Of a stretch of 64,000 bases of DNA, positions 1-7,595 are shown in pieces. This DNA is from Brachybacterium fresconis. Lineage in GTDB: Bacteria; Actinomycetota; Actinomycetes; Actinomycetales; Dermabacteraceae. Position numbers and translations under genes: made by a program. Each line of letters begins with the position of its first letter. Position 1 is the first letter of the stretch. The stretch covers positions 1,736,001-1,800,000 of the forward strand of contig NZ_JAGIOC010000001.1 in assembly GCF_017876515.1 (NCBI RefSeq). The letters run 5' to 3'. The notes beneath the pieces were generated by a model. It saw only the letters and a list, made by a program, of their open reading frames with translations, made no database searches and had not been told where the DNA came from.

Positions 1-356
1 CCGGCGTAAGCGCCCGGCTCGGTTCACTGCTCCTGGCGGTGCCGGTCTACGTACTCTTTGCTGCGGTGATGGTGCCGGTCGGGATGCTGGCCAGTCGCGT
101 TGCTGGGCTCGACGTTCCGGGAAGGCGTGCAGTCATCTTCAGCGGGGTGACTCGCAACTCACTTGTGGTCCTGCCTCTGGTGCTCGCCTTGCCGGCAACG
201 TTTGAGATTGCTCCACTCGTGGTAGTGACTCAGACACTCGTGGAGCTCGTCGCCATGATCATCTTCATCCGGCTTATCCCCCGGGTCCTCTCGGTCCGGC
301 CAGGAGCCGGCAGTGAACGGACCTCCCCCCGGCACACTCGCGAGATCGAGACCTAG
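1..356 (+). CDS. ACR3-type arsenite efflux / bile acid:sodium symporter family protein, C-terminal part
   Basis: The frame is open from the window edge, so only the last ~117 residues are visible. They form two or three hydrophobic segments with a conserved stretch reading GVTRNSLVVLPLVLALP, followed by APLVVVTQTLVELV. That pattern is typical of the C-terminal membrane half of the arsenic resistance branch of the bile acid:sodium symporter superfamily, which expels arsenite using the proton motive force. The tail after the last membrane segment is short and charged. The start and upstream neighbours lie outside the window. The other metal genes just downstream fit a resistance role. A non-arsenic member of the superfamily is possible, because the catalytic cysteine region is not visible. 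Confidence 0.7.
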   Translation, partial: GVSARLGSLLLAVPVYVLFAAVMVPVGMLASRVAGLDVPGRRAVIFSGVTRNSLVVLPLVLALPATFEIAPLVVVTQTLVELVAMIIFIRLIPRVLSVRPGAGSERTSPRHTREIET

Positions 357-515
357 CCCCTGCCTGAGCTACTCGTGGCCGAGAAGCACATCTAAGTCCT
401 GCCCTTCCGTTCCGGTGGCCAATCCCACGAGGCGATAGGGCGATGGCCTTGTGCAGCTAGCCTGGCTGGGGCTATCGAAGTAGCGGACAAAACGATGAAC
501 GTGAGACAGGAAGGC

Positions 516-644
516 ATGATGATGACTGGTACTGCTCGAGGGGTTACCCATGTTGAAGAAGCTGTGCCGCACAGAGTCTCTGAGGCAGTCATCTTGCCGG
601 CCCGAGCCGTGACCACTAAGAACCGTTATGAGGCGAGCCGGTGA
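516..644 (+). CDS. Small ORF (42 aa) overlapping the start of the CopD-CtaG gene
   Basis: Three consecutive in-frame ATG codons (516, 519, 522) follow an AGGAAGG purine run at about 507-514. The frame ends in a TGA sharing a GTGA overlap with the GTG start of the copper gene at 641. The peptide begins MMMTGTARGVTHVEEAVPH, has two histidines and no cysteine, and shows no membrane segment. I recognise no family. The spacing and 4-bp overlap are those of a translationally coupled leader or a very small protein, so it may set expression of the downstream gene. It could also be a chance ORF; coding evidence is limited to the ribosome-binding site and overlap. Confidence 0.4.
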   Translation: MMMTGTARGVTHVEEAVPHRVSEAVILPARAVTTKNRYEASR

Positions 645-2632
645 GCTCGATGCGCACCAGAATCCTCATCGTGGGCGCTGCGGCCCCATGGGCTGTTCTG
701 TGGACGGTGATCGCGGCTGCCATGGCGGGAGCGCCGGTCTCGATGGAGCTCGTCGATGCTGGCCCGGTGGTGCGGTGGGGGTTGCCGATCGTCGATGCCC
801 TCGGTGATGTCGTCGGTGCCGCCACCGTGGCGTGCCTCGTGCTGGCGCTCGTCGTCTTGCCCCGACGTCCGGAGCCGCCCGCGTCGGAGGCTGATCAGGA
901 TCCCGGTGCCGTCTCTCGGTTCCATCCGGCGTACGAGCGGGCGCTCGATATCGGCATGGGCCTTGGAATGATGTGGTCAACGCTGCTGGTCGTGCGGATG
1001 GTCCTTGGCTACGCTTTGGCGGCGGGCCAGGCACCCTTCTCCCCGCGCTTCGGCTCCGATCTCCTGATGTACATCACTCGGCTTGAGCTCGGTCAATACC
1101 AGCTTGCCGGTGCGGTGTTCGTCGCTGCTGCCTCGACCATGCTGATCGTCGTGAGGTCCCGCATGGGGCTCCTGATCGCGCTGGGCTTGGTGTTCGCGAC
1201 GTTGGTGACGAAGTCGATGACGGGCCATGCCTCAGGGCAGACCTCTCACGAGGCGGCCACGAGCTCGATGATCGTGCACCTCGTGGCTGCCGGAGTGTGG
1301 CTGGGTGGGCTGGCGCTGCTCGTGCTGGTCGCGGGCCAGCTCGGAGCACGACTGGGGGATGCCGCTGAACGGTTCAGCTCCCTGGCGCTTGCTTGTTATG
1401 GAGCGTTGGCCGCCAGCGGAATTGCCTCTGCCTTGGTCCGGCTCTCCGCGCCCCTGGACCTTGTGACCACGGCGTACGGGTGGATGCTCGTGCTGAAGAC
1501 GGCGCTGCTGGTGCTGCTGGGCGGAGCAGGCTGGTGGCAACGCCGTCGGGTGCTGGTCCGGCAGCGGGACTCGGACCGCCGGAGAGACTTCCTGTGGCTC
1601 GCCGCGGGAGAAGTCTTCCTGATCGCCGCGGCGACCGGACTCGCTGCCGCATTATCGAACTCGGCGCCTCCGGTGCCGGACGAGCCCGAACCGGTCACCT
1701 CGACGGCTGAGGCGCTGACCGACTACCCCTTGCCCGCTCCGCCCGAGCTGACGACACTGCTCACGACCTGGCGTGTTGACGTCGCCGGGATGGCGCTCGC
1801 CCTCGGTCTCGCTGTCATCTACCTCTGGGTGCGGATGCGCCGCCTCGTGCCGGAGACAGGCGGGCGGACCTGGCCCGTGGCGAGGACGGCGGCGTGGATC
1901 GCGGGATGCGCGGTCATCCTCTGGGCAACCAGCGGGGCACCGGGGGTGTACGCGCCGGTGCAGTTCTCTGCGCACTTGGGCCAGCACGCCCTGCTTGCTC
2001 TGGTGGCGGCCCCGCTGCTGGTCGCCGGTCGTTTCGGTGACCTCGTGCGGGAGCGGATCGCTCCTCGGTCGGATGGGTCTGCAGGGTTGCGCGAGCTCGT
2101 CGACTGGAAGCCGGGCTCTCGCGTGGGTCAGTGGCTCACTCATCCGGCGGCGCTGGCGCTGCTCGGCGCGGCGGGATTCGCGGCGATCTACCTGACACCG
2201 GCACTCGGCGCGGGATTGCATACCGCGCCGGGCCGACTGGTCATCCTCACGGCCGCCGTGGTGGTCGGCGCTGCGGTGGCACTGCCATTCCAGGGCAGGG
2301 CGCTGGGCGGTGGCAGGGTCGCTAGGGTGGAGCGCTGGGTGGCCCTTGCTGTGGGGACCGGCGTCCTTGCTGGCCTGGCGATTGTGTTGGCGCTGGCGCT
2401 CCCGGTCGTGGAGCCCGACTGGTTCGCGGCCATGGGGCGGACCTGGGGCGCCGATGCGCTCGGGGATCAACGACTCGGTGGCTGGCTGCTGCTGGCGATG
2501 GTGCTGGTGCTGGCGGTCCTGCACGGCGCACTGATCCCGCGTTCGCGCCGACCCAGCGAAGAACTCTCGGCCGATCGTGACGCTGCGGCGCGGCAGCGAA
2601 CTCGCTCAGCGCCTCGGCCCGGCTCGTCGTGA
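641..2632 (+). CDS. CopD-CtaG fusion: copper resistance D domain plus cytochrome oxidase assembly domain
   Basis: A 663-residue polytopic membrane protein. Residues ~1-350 contain about nine membrane segments and resemble the CopD copper import/resistance family, with GHASGQTSHEAATSSMIVHL as its histidine-bearing segment. Residues ~375-640 match the caa3-type CtaG family, including FSAHLGQHALLALVAAPLL. The two-domain form is common in actinobacteria and is thought to move copper across the membrane for cytochrome oxidase or tolerance. The start is the GTG at 641; an in-frame ATG at 650 is an alternative. The gene faces copC convergently, with 45 bp between the stops, which supports a copper role. 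The coupling to the small ORF ending at 644 is unusual. Confidence 0.85.
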   Translation: MSSMRTRILIVGAAAPWAVLWTVIAAAMAGAPVSMELVDAGPVVRWGLPIVDALGDVVGAATVACLVLALVVLPRRPEPPASEADQDPGAVSRFHPAYERALDIGMGLGMMWSTLLVVRMVLGYALAAGQAPFSPRFGSDLLMYITRLELGQYQLAGAVFVAAASTMLIVVRSRMGLLIALGLVFATLVTKSMTGHASGQTSHEAATSSMIVHLVAAGVWLGGLALLVLVAGQLGARLGDAAERFSSLALACYGALAASGIASALVRLSAPLDLVTTAYGWMLVLKTALLVLLGGAGWWQRRRVLVRQRDSDRRRDFLWLAAGEVFLIAAATGLAAALSNSAPPVPDEPEPVTSTAEALTDYPLPAPPELTTLLTTWRVDVAGMALALGLAVIYLWVRMRRLVPETGGRTWPVARTAAWIAGCAVILWATSGAPGVYAPVQFSAHLGQHALLALVAAPLLVAGRFGDLVRERIAPRSDGSAGLRELVDWKPGSRVGQWLTHPAALALLGAAGFAAIYLTPALGAGLHTAPGRLVILTAAVVVGAAVALPFQGRALGGGRVARVERWVALAVGTGVLAGLAIVLALALPVVEPDWFAAMGRTWGADALGDQRLGGWLLLAMVLVLAVLHGALIPRSRRPSEELSADRDAAARQRTRSAPRPGSS

Positions 2633-2677
2633 TGCGGGGCCCTCAGCGGGTTCCCGATGGTCAGGGGGTGAGGCGGG

Positions 2678-3331
2678 TCAGTCGGTGCGGTGACCGGAGT
2701 TGCGGCGCAGGCGGACGACGATCGCGCCGATGACGGCGAGCACCAGCAGCAGGGCGAGGCCGCCGAGGATCATGCCGAGGGGGAGCCCGCTCTCGCTCTG
2801 CGATGCATCTGCCTGCTCGACAGGGGTGGCTTCGGCGCTCGGCTCGCCCGTGCCGGTGGTCGGGGCCTCCTCATCTGACCCGGAGTCTGCTGTGTCCGTG
2901 GCCTCGGCGCCGACCGTTACGGTGAAGTCGACTGTGCCCTCGATCGGGTGACCGTCCGAGGAGACGACACGCCACTGGACCTGATAGTCGTCGGCCGGCA
3001 GCGCCGGTAGATCGATCGAGGCCGTGTTGCCGGACAAGGTGGGCGTCTCGGTGAAGATCTCCTCGCCGGCGGAGTTGGTCAATCGCACGACCGGGGAGAG
3101 GTTGAGCACCTCGTCGCTGTAGGTGAGCTCGAGCGTCTCGGGGGCCTGCTCGAAGCTCTCGCCGGAAGCCGGACTCGACGAGATCAAGGAGTCGTGCGCC
3201 GATGCTGCGGGCAACAGTGTGGGCACCGCCAGCGGCATCAGCACGGCGGCGAGCATCCCGACAAGGCTGGCCAGCGTGACCCGCACCGACGCCTTGGTGG
3301 CCCTGCGCGCAACTGTCGTGTCCGCTGTCAT
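2678..3331 (-). CDS. copC: CopC-domain copper-binding protein with C-terminal membrane anchor
   Basis: A 217-residue protein starting at ATG 3331, chosen over an upstream in-frame ATG because GAGGGG sits just before it and a signal peptide begins there. After a hydrophobic signal segment, cleavage near AASAHD would leave a mature N-terminal histidine, the usual copper ligand of CopC. The CopC domain (mature residues ~1-95) has typical motifs such as SSPASGESF and WRVVSSDGHPIEGTVDF. A low-complexity acidic linker leads to a C-terminal membrane helix ending in RLRRNSGHRTD, so the domain is tethered outside the membrane. It probably delivers copper to the convergent CopD-CtaG protein. It is transcribed divergently from the CmtR-type regulator at 3498. 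Confidence 0.88.
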   Translation of the reverse strand: MTADTTVARRATKASVRVTLASLVGMLAAVLMPLAVPTLLPAASAHDSLISSSPASGESFEQAPETLELTYSDEVLNLSPVVRLTNSAGEEIFTETPTLSGNTASIDLPALPADDYQVQWRVVSSDGHPIEGTVDFTVTVGAEATDTADSGSDEEAPTTGTGEPSAEATPVEQADASQSESGLPLGMILGGLALLLVLAVIGAIVVRLRRNSGHRTD

Positions 3332-3463
3332 AACATTCCCCTCTTCGGATGACCCCTCTTGCGGGCGGGTTTGTCCCCGTGACCGGGGCGCATCGAGTGT
3401 AGCGGCGTGCCACGAGACACCCACGGAAGCGTTTCCCAGGATCGGCTCGTCTGACTACACCAC

Positions 3464-3491
3464 TTCACATTAGCCCAAACAGCGATATCAT
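3464..3491 (+). promoter_or_regulatory. Promoter with overlapping inverted repeat before the first ArsR/CmtR gene
   Basis: TTCACA (3464-3469) lies 16 nt before TATCAT (3486-3491), and the ATG starts 6 nt later. The transcript is therefore probably leaderless. The -10 is embedded in GCGAT-ATC-ATCGC, a perfect 5-bp inverted repeat that could serve as the metal regulator's operator. The assignment is by pattern only. Confidence 0.5.
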
Positions 3492-3497
3492 CGCCGT

Positions 3498-3872
3498 ATG
3501 ACGATTGATGCTTTCCTGGCCGAGCCCCAGTTCGAGGTCGCAGACAGCCACGCCGCGCTCTTCCATGCCCTTGCCGAACCGACGCGCCTGGCCCTCCTCC
3601 AGCACCTCTCGACCGGTGAGCACCGGGTTCGCGACCTTGTCGAGCACATGCACCTTGCCCAGTCGACCGTCAGCAAGCACCTCTCGTGCCTGCGCGACTG
3701 CGGTCTGGTCACCGCACGCACCGAAGGCCGTTCCTCGTGGTTCGCCCTCACCGATCTGCGCCGGCTGACCGACCTGCTCGAGGTGGCGGACGACCTGCTC
3801 GAAACATCCGGGACCACCTTGTCCCTGAAGAACCACCGCGACCACGAGGACCTCGAGGACGGGGACCTCTGA
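3498..3872 (+). CDS. ArsR-family metal sensor, CmtR type
   Basis: A 124-residue winged-helix repressor. The recognition region reads LAQSTVSKHLSCLRDCGLV, with Cys64 and Cys68 in the C-x3-C arrangement on helix alpha-4 that CmtR uses to bind Cd(II) or Pb(II). The C-terminal tail is acidic and has several histidines (NHRDHEDLEDGDL) but no third cysteine, so the full ligand set differs from mycobacterial CmtR. It overlaps the CDF exporter at TGATG, so the two form one transcription unit. The expected role is repression of the exporter, and of itself, until metal binds. A second paralogue of this type lies at 10820-11179. Confidence 0.85.
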   Translation: MTIDAFLAEPQFEVADSHAALFHALAEPTRLALLQHLSTGEHRVRDLVEHMHLAQSTVSKHLSCLRDCGLVTARTEGRSSWFALTDLRRLTDLLEVADDLLETSGTTLSLKNHRDHEDLEDGDL

Positions 3873-4804
3873 TGAGCTCGGGACACGACCACTCACACGG
3901 CGCCGGCGGGCCGAGCACCGCCCGGACGCGACTCGCCATCGCTTTCGCCATCACGACCGTCATCGTGCTCGCACAAGCGATCGGGAGCGTCGTCACCGGA
4001 AGTCTTGCCCTGCTCACGGACACGGCGCACGCCCTCGTCGACGCCTCCGGTCTGCTCGTCGCGCTGATCGCGGCGACGATGATGCTGCGTCCGGCGAGCA
4101 GCGGCAAAACCTGGGGGTTCGCTCGTATCGAGGTACTGGCGGCCTTGGCTCAAGCCACGCTTTTGATCGTGGTCGGCACCTACACCGCCGTCGAGGGCAT
4201 CTCGCGACTGACGGACCCCCCGGAGGTCCCCTCGGGAGAGCTGCTCATCTTCGGTGTGATCGGGCTGGTCGCGAACATTGTCGGGATTCTCGTCCTGACC
4301 GGAGGCAAGGACTCGAGCCTGAACATGCGTGCCGCGTTCCTTGAGGTCCTCAATGACGCTCTCGGGTCGCTCGGTGTGATCACCGCCGCGATCGTGATCC
4401 AGGTGACTGGGTTCCAACAGGCCGACGCACTGGCCGGATTGTTCATCGCTGCGCTGATCGTGCCCCGAGCGTTCCGCATCATGGCCGAGACGCTGCGGAT
4501 CCTCATGGAGTACACCCCGAAGGGGATTGATCTCGATCAGGTGCGCGAGCACATCCTCGCGCTCGAACACGTCCAGGACGTCCACGACCTGCATGCCTCG
4601 GCGATCGGGAGCAATCTGCCGATCTTCTCGGCGCACGTCGTCGTGGGGGAGGAGTGCTTCGAGTCGGCTCACGCGCTGGGGATCCTCGAAGAGGTCCATC
4701 TCTGCGTCAGGACGCACTTCCCGATCGCGTTCGAGCACGCCACGATCCAGTTGGAGAGCCCGTCCGTGCATCGTCGTGAATCCGAGCGCACCCTGCACGC
4801 GTAG
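3872..4804 (+). CDS. Cation diffusion facilitator (CDF/CzcD family) metal exporter
   Basis: A 310-residue protein, translationally coupled to the CmtR-type gene (ATG at 3872 overlaps its stop). The N-terminus carries a histidine cluster (GHDHSHG). Six membrane segments fill residues ~20-205. The second contains D50-x2-H53-x3-D57, the usual metal site. The fifth, LEVLNDALGS, has Glu158 and Asp162 where zinc-specific CDF proteins normally show H-x3-D. A cytoplasmic domain of ~100 residues follows, ending in SVHRRESERTLHA. The family exchanges Zn, Cd or Co for protons, and the adjacent sensor suggests Cd or Zn. The Glu substitution may alter selectivity. A longer frame opening at 3686 is rejected because it runs through the regulator gene. 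Confidence 0.87.
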   Translation: MSSGHDHSHGAGGPSTARTRLAIAFAITTVIVLAQAIGSVVTGSLALLTDTAHALVDASGLLVALIAATMMLRPASSGKTWGFARIEVLAALAQATLLIVVGTYTAVEGISRLTDPPEVPSGELLIFGVIGLVANIVGILVLTGGKDSSLNMRAAFLEVLNDALGSLGVITAAIVIQVTGFQQADALAGLFIAALIVPRAFRIMAETLRILMEYTPKGIDLDQVREHILALEHVQDVHDLHASAIGSNLPIFSAHVVVGEECFESAHALGILEEVHLCVRTHFPIAFEHATIQLESPSVHRRESERTLHA

Positions 4805-4850
4805 CGTCCACCGATCCGCACATCTCTTGGCCGCGGGGGAATGCGACAAA

Positions 4851-4888
4851 GCGGCGCGCAGCCCACCCGGGGGTGGGTTGCGCGCCGC
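4851..4888. terminator. Bidirectional hairpin terminator
   Basis: Two 18-nt arms, GCGGCGCGCAGCCCACCC and its complement with one mismatch, are separated by two nucleotides. The hairpin sits between the convergent CDF and NlpC/P60 genes, 46 bp and 16 bp from their stops. No U-run is evident, as is common in high-GC terminators. Confidence 0.7.
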
Positions 4889-4903
4889 GGTGAGTCGCTG
4901 GAC

Positions 4904-5731
4904 TCAGCGGAAGGAGACGAAGGTGGGATTGCCCCAGATGGTGCGCTCGGTGACGGCGCCGGGGGAGCGGCCTGCATCAACGACCTTGTCGCCGCCGGCG
5001 TAGATCCCCATGTGTCCGGGCCACACGACGAGGTCGCCGGGCTGGGCCTCGGACTTGGAGATCTGGGTGCCGGCGTCGACCTGCTGGCCGGATGTGCGCG
5101 GAAGGTCGATGCCGACCTGCTTGTAGGCGTACTGGGTCAGGCCGGAGCAGTCGAAGCTCACGCCCGGGTTGCTCGAGCCCCAGGAGTAGGCGGCGCCCAT
5201 CTGGGTCCGTGCGGCGTCGACGATCGCCTGCCCGGTGCTGCTGGCGGAGGATGCGGGCGCAGGAACTGACGCGCCGCCACCGCTGACGGCCGGGGTGGAA
5301 CCGTTGAGCGAGCCGCGCGTCTCGGGGCCCACCACGCCGTCGACCTGCAGGTCGTTGCTCTGCTGGTAGTCCTTCACCGCGCTATGGGTGAGCGGGCCGA
5401 ACTTTCCGTCGACGGCGAGTGAGGCACCCTCATCGTTCAGTGCGGACTGGAGCTGCTCGACCGAGGCGCCCTGGGATCCCCAGCGAAGCTTCTCGGAGGA
5501 GTCCAGCGCCTGCGCCGGGGCCGGAGCAACGGGGGCGACGGCCTGAGAGACCGCGGACGGCGCGGTGGCCGGAGCCGTGGGTGCCGCCTGTGCCGCCCCG
5601 CTGGCGAAGGCGGAGCCGAGGAGGACGGTGCCGAGGACGGCGGCGCCTCCGGTGCCGCGCAGGGCGCGTCCGCTGGGGCGAAGAGGGGTGACTGCGCGGC
5701 CGTCCGCGCGATGGGAATTGCTCGTGGCCAT
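4904..5731 (-). CDS. Secreted NlpC/P60 cell-wall hydrolase with peptidoglycan-binding domain
   Basis: A 275-residue protein starting at ATG 5731, behind GGAG. A long signal peptide (hydrophobic core ~29-48, likely cleavage after AQA at ~49) is followed by an Ala/Pro linker. A PG_binding_1 domain spans ~83-143 (LRWGSQGASVEQLQSAL, VDGVVGPETRG). The C-terminal NlpC/P60 domain spans ~165-275, with catalytic Cys195 in FDCSGL and His240 in PGHMGIY. It should cleave peptide stems in the cell wall. It lies inside the metal-resistance region but has no obvious functional link to it. A 362-bp untranslated stretch precedes it. Cutting the cell wall may aid DNA transfer of a mobile element, but ordinary growth-related hydrolysis is equally likely. 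Confidence 0.9.
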   Translation of the reverse strand: MATSNSHRADGRAVTPLRPSGRALRGTGGAAVLGTVLLGSAFASGAAQAAPTAPATAPSAVSQAVAPVAPAPAQALDSSEKLRWGSQGASVEQLQSALNDEGASLAVDGKFGPLTHSAVKDYQQSNDLQVDGVVGPETRGSLNGSTPAVSGGGASVPAPASSASSTGQAIVDAARTQMGAAYSWGSSNPGVSFDCSGLTQYAYKQVGIDLPRTSGQQVDAGTQISKSEAQPGDLVVWPGHMGIYAGGDKVVDAGRSPGAVTERTIWGNPTFVSFR

Positions 5732-6093
5732 GAATTTTCTCCGTGTATATCCCCGAGTTTATGCACGGGGTCGTCTGGCATGGGGTCGCGGTAACGTCGA
5801 CAGCAGAGCATGCGTCGGGAAGAACATCTCGTCCCTCGTCACCGGTGGAACCAACGTACCGATCGAGACGACCGCTGAATAGCGTTATGAGCGACCCCGA
5901 CCAACGATTTCGCCTGCTCTTGAAGCCCATCGCGGCATAGGCCCCGGGGGCATACCTTCTCTTTACTGAACCCCGATGCCGCTTACTGAACCCCGATGCC
6001 GCGATGGGGTCGACGTCACGAGTCGCAGTCGAGGTGGGCGAACCCCGTCGGTCATCAGGCAGCACATCGGCAGGAGAAGAAGCCTTGCTGGGC
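5732..6093. other. Non-coding gap upstream of the NlpC/P60 gene
   Basis: No credible gene lies in these 362 bp. It holds a 20-bp tandem duplication (5963-6002) and a 13-bp inverted repeat (CCCATCGCGGCAT at 5926-5938 against 5996-6008). Together these resemble worn ends of a mobile element or a recombination site. A c-di-AMP riboswitch is often found ahead of such hydrolases, but its conserved core is not convincing here. Confidence 0.45.
5963..6002. repeat. Perfect 20-bp tandem duplication
   Basis: The unit TTACTGAACCCCGATGCCGC occurs twice in direct succession (5963-5982 and 5983-6002). The copies are identical and lie between ccdA and the NlpC/P60 gene. Confidence 0.9.
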
Positions 6094-6936
6094 TCACACG
6101 ATGGGCTGGAACGTGGCGATGGAGCCTTGCAGCTGGTCCATCCACGAGGCCCACGTTCCCGTGAGCAGCAGCAGGCCGATCGCGATGAGCAGCGCCCCGG
6201 ACGCAATTCCGATGAGGCGGCGATGTCGTGCAAGTGCCCTGCTCACGCCCATTGCCTTGTCGAGCAGGAGCGCGCTGAGGACGAAGGGGATGCCCAGCCC
6301 GAGCGAGTACGCGAGCGCCAGCGTCGCGCCCCGCGTCGCAGAGCCTCCATCGGCGCCGGCGTCGAGGGAGAGGGCGATGATCGCGGCGTAGGTGGGGCCG
6401 ATGCATGGTGTCCAGCTCAACCCGAAGACGAAGCCCATCAACGGGGCTCCCAGAAGGCCCGCATCAGGGCGTCTCCTGGAAACCTGGAGATTTCCTGTCA
6501 AGCGGGGGAATGCTCCCATGAAAATGAGTCCCATGAACATGACGATGATGCCCGCGACCCGATTGATCCATACCGCGTGCGCCTGAAGCAGATACCCCAT
6601 TGCGCCAGCGAACCCGCCCAGCGCCATGAATACCACCGTGAAGCCAGCGACGAACAACATGCTGCCGCTCAGCATCCTCCCAGTCCCTACGCGGGAAAGT
6701 CTGGGCGATCGCCTCGCATTCCCGATGTTCTCAGGCGTTTCCCGGGGTGGCTTGGTGGCCTGCGGTCCTTGTCCGGCGAGTCCGGAGACGTAGCTGAGGT
6801 AGCCCGGCACGATGGGCAGCACGCACGGTGAGAGGAACGCGATCAGGCCCGCGATCATGGCGACCGTGATGGCCAGCAGAAGAGACCCGGACAGGGCGAT
6901 CGACTGGAAGGTCTCTGCGAGTCCGTTGCTGGTCAC
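6094..6936 (-). CDS. ccdA: CcdA-family thiol-disulfide electron transporter
   Basis: A 280-residue membrane protein with six or more hydrophobic segments. It has the two conserved cysteine motifs of the CcdA/DsbD core: FLSPCVLPIVPGYLSYVSG near residue 38 and LSWTPCIGPTYAAI near residue 179. These cysteines carry reducing equivalents from cytoplasmic thioredoxin across the membrane. The ATG overlaps the upstream tlpA stop by 4 bp, so the pair is co-translated and TlpA is the likely partner. A loop of ~60 residues after the first helix pair (GLAGQGPQATKPPRETPENI onward) is longer and more polar than in short CcdA proteins. In this neighbourhood it probably keeps extracytoplasmic thiols reduced under metal stress, though cytochrome c maturation is the classical role. 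Confidence 0.9.
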   Translation of the reverse strand: MTSNGLAETFQSIALSGSLLLAITVAMIAGLIAFLSPCVLPIVPGYLSYVSGLAGQGPQATKPPRETPENIGNARRSPRLSRVGTGRMLSGSMLFVAGFTVVFMALGGFAGAMGYLLQAHAVWINRVAGIIVMFMGLIFMGAFPRLTGNLQVSRRRPDAGLLGAPLMGFVFGLSWTPCIGPTYAAIIALSLDAGADGGSATRGATLALAYSLGLGIPFVLSALLLDKAMGVSRALARHRRLIGIASGALLIAIGLLLLTGTWASWMDQLQGSIATFQPIV

Positions 6937-7532
6937 GTGGCTCCTTCGTCGAGGACGGCGTCGAGCATCGATCTCAGGATGGAGGGGCTGATCGCCCCCG
7001 AGATCCGGCCCGCGACGCGGCCCTCGTGGTCAAGGACGAGAGTCGTCGGAACAGCGTTGGGCGCGACTTGGCCGCGCAGCTGGTACATGATCTCTGCGTC
7101 CGAGTCCGGCAGCGAGGGGTAGGTGATGCCGTAGGTCTCCTCGAAGGCCGCGGCGGGCCCTGCCGAGTCGCGGACGTTGATCCCGATGAACGAGACGCCC
7201 TGGTCGGCGTACTCCTCGTGGATCGCCTGCAGATCCGGGGCCTCCACCCGGCATGGCGGACAGGAGGCGTACCAGACGTTGACCACGAGCACCGATCCCC
7301 AGTGTTCCGTGGAGTCGAATCGTTCGCCGTCATAGGTGTTCCCGGTGAACTCGACGGGTTCTGTGCGATCGGCGGGAGCGATCTCGGTGGTCACGCCGTT
7401 GCCGGAGACGTATCCGTCGTCCCCGGAGGCGTATCGATCCCCGGTATCAGTGCTGCCGCAGGCAGTGACCAGGCCAGTGACGACCAAGCAGCTGGTGGCG
7501 TAAAGAATCCGTCGCCGGGAGTGGGCGCGCAT
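6933..7532 (-). CDS. TlpA/ResA-like thioredoxin-fold lipoprotein
   Basis: A 199-residue protein with an N-terminal signal and lipobox VTAC (Cys25), so it is probably anchored outside the membrane. The thioredoxin domain (~55-195) contains CPPC (Cys91, Cys94) in VNVWYASCPPCRVEAPDL and a cis-proline near AVPTTLVLD. CPPC is seen in TlpA-type reductases. The start has a good ribosome-binding site (AAGGAGCGAGTAC before ATG). It overlaps ccdA by 4 bp and lies 63 bp downstream of the VKOR gene in the same direction. The expected role is reduction of extracytoplasmic disulfides using electrons from CcdA. An oxidising DsbA/VKOR pair and a reducing TlpA/CcdA pair side by side is notable. Confidence 0.88.
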   Translation of the reverse strand: MRAHSRRRILYATSCLVVTGLVTACGSTDTGDRYASGDDGYVSGNGVTTEIAPADRTEPVEFTGNTYDGERFDSTEHWGSVLVVNVWYASCPPCRVEAPDLQAIHEEYADQGVSFIGINVRDSAGPAAAFEETYGITYPSLPDSDAEIMYQLRGQVAPNAVPTTLVLDHEGRVAGRISGAISPSILRSMLDAVLDEGAT

Positions 7533-7595
7533 GTACTCGCTCCTTCATGAAGATCGTGAGGGGACCGGTGGTGGGCAGGACGAACTCTCCCGCGC

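Noticed and set aside
5732-5960. Possible c-di-AMP (ydaO) riboswitch ahead of the NlpC/P60 gene
   Set aside because: A GGGACGA-like stretch is present, but the conserved GGGTGAATC-type core and paired elements are not found. A covariance-model search would decide; a clear hit would reverse this.
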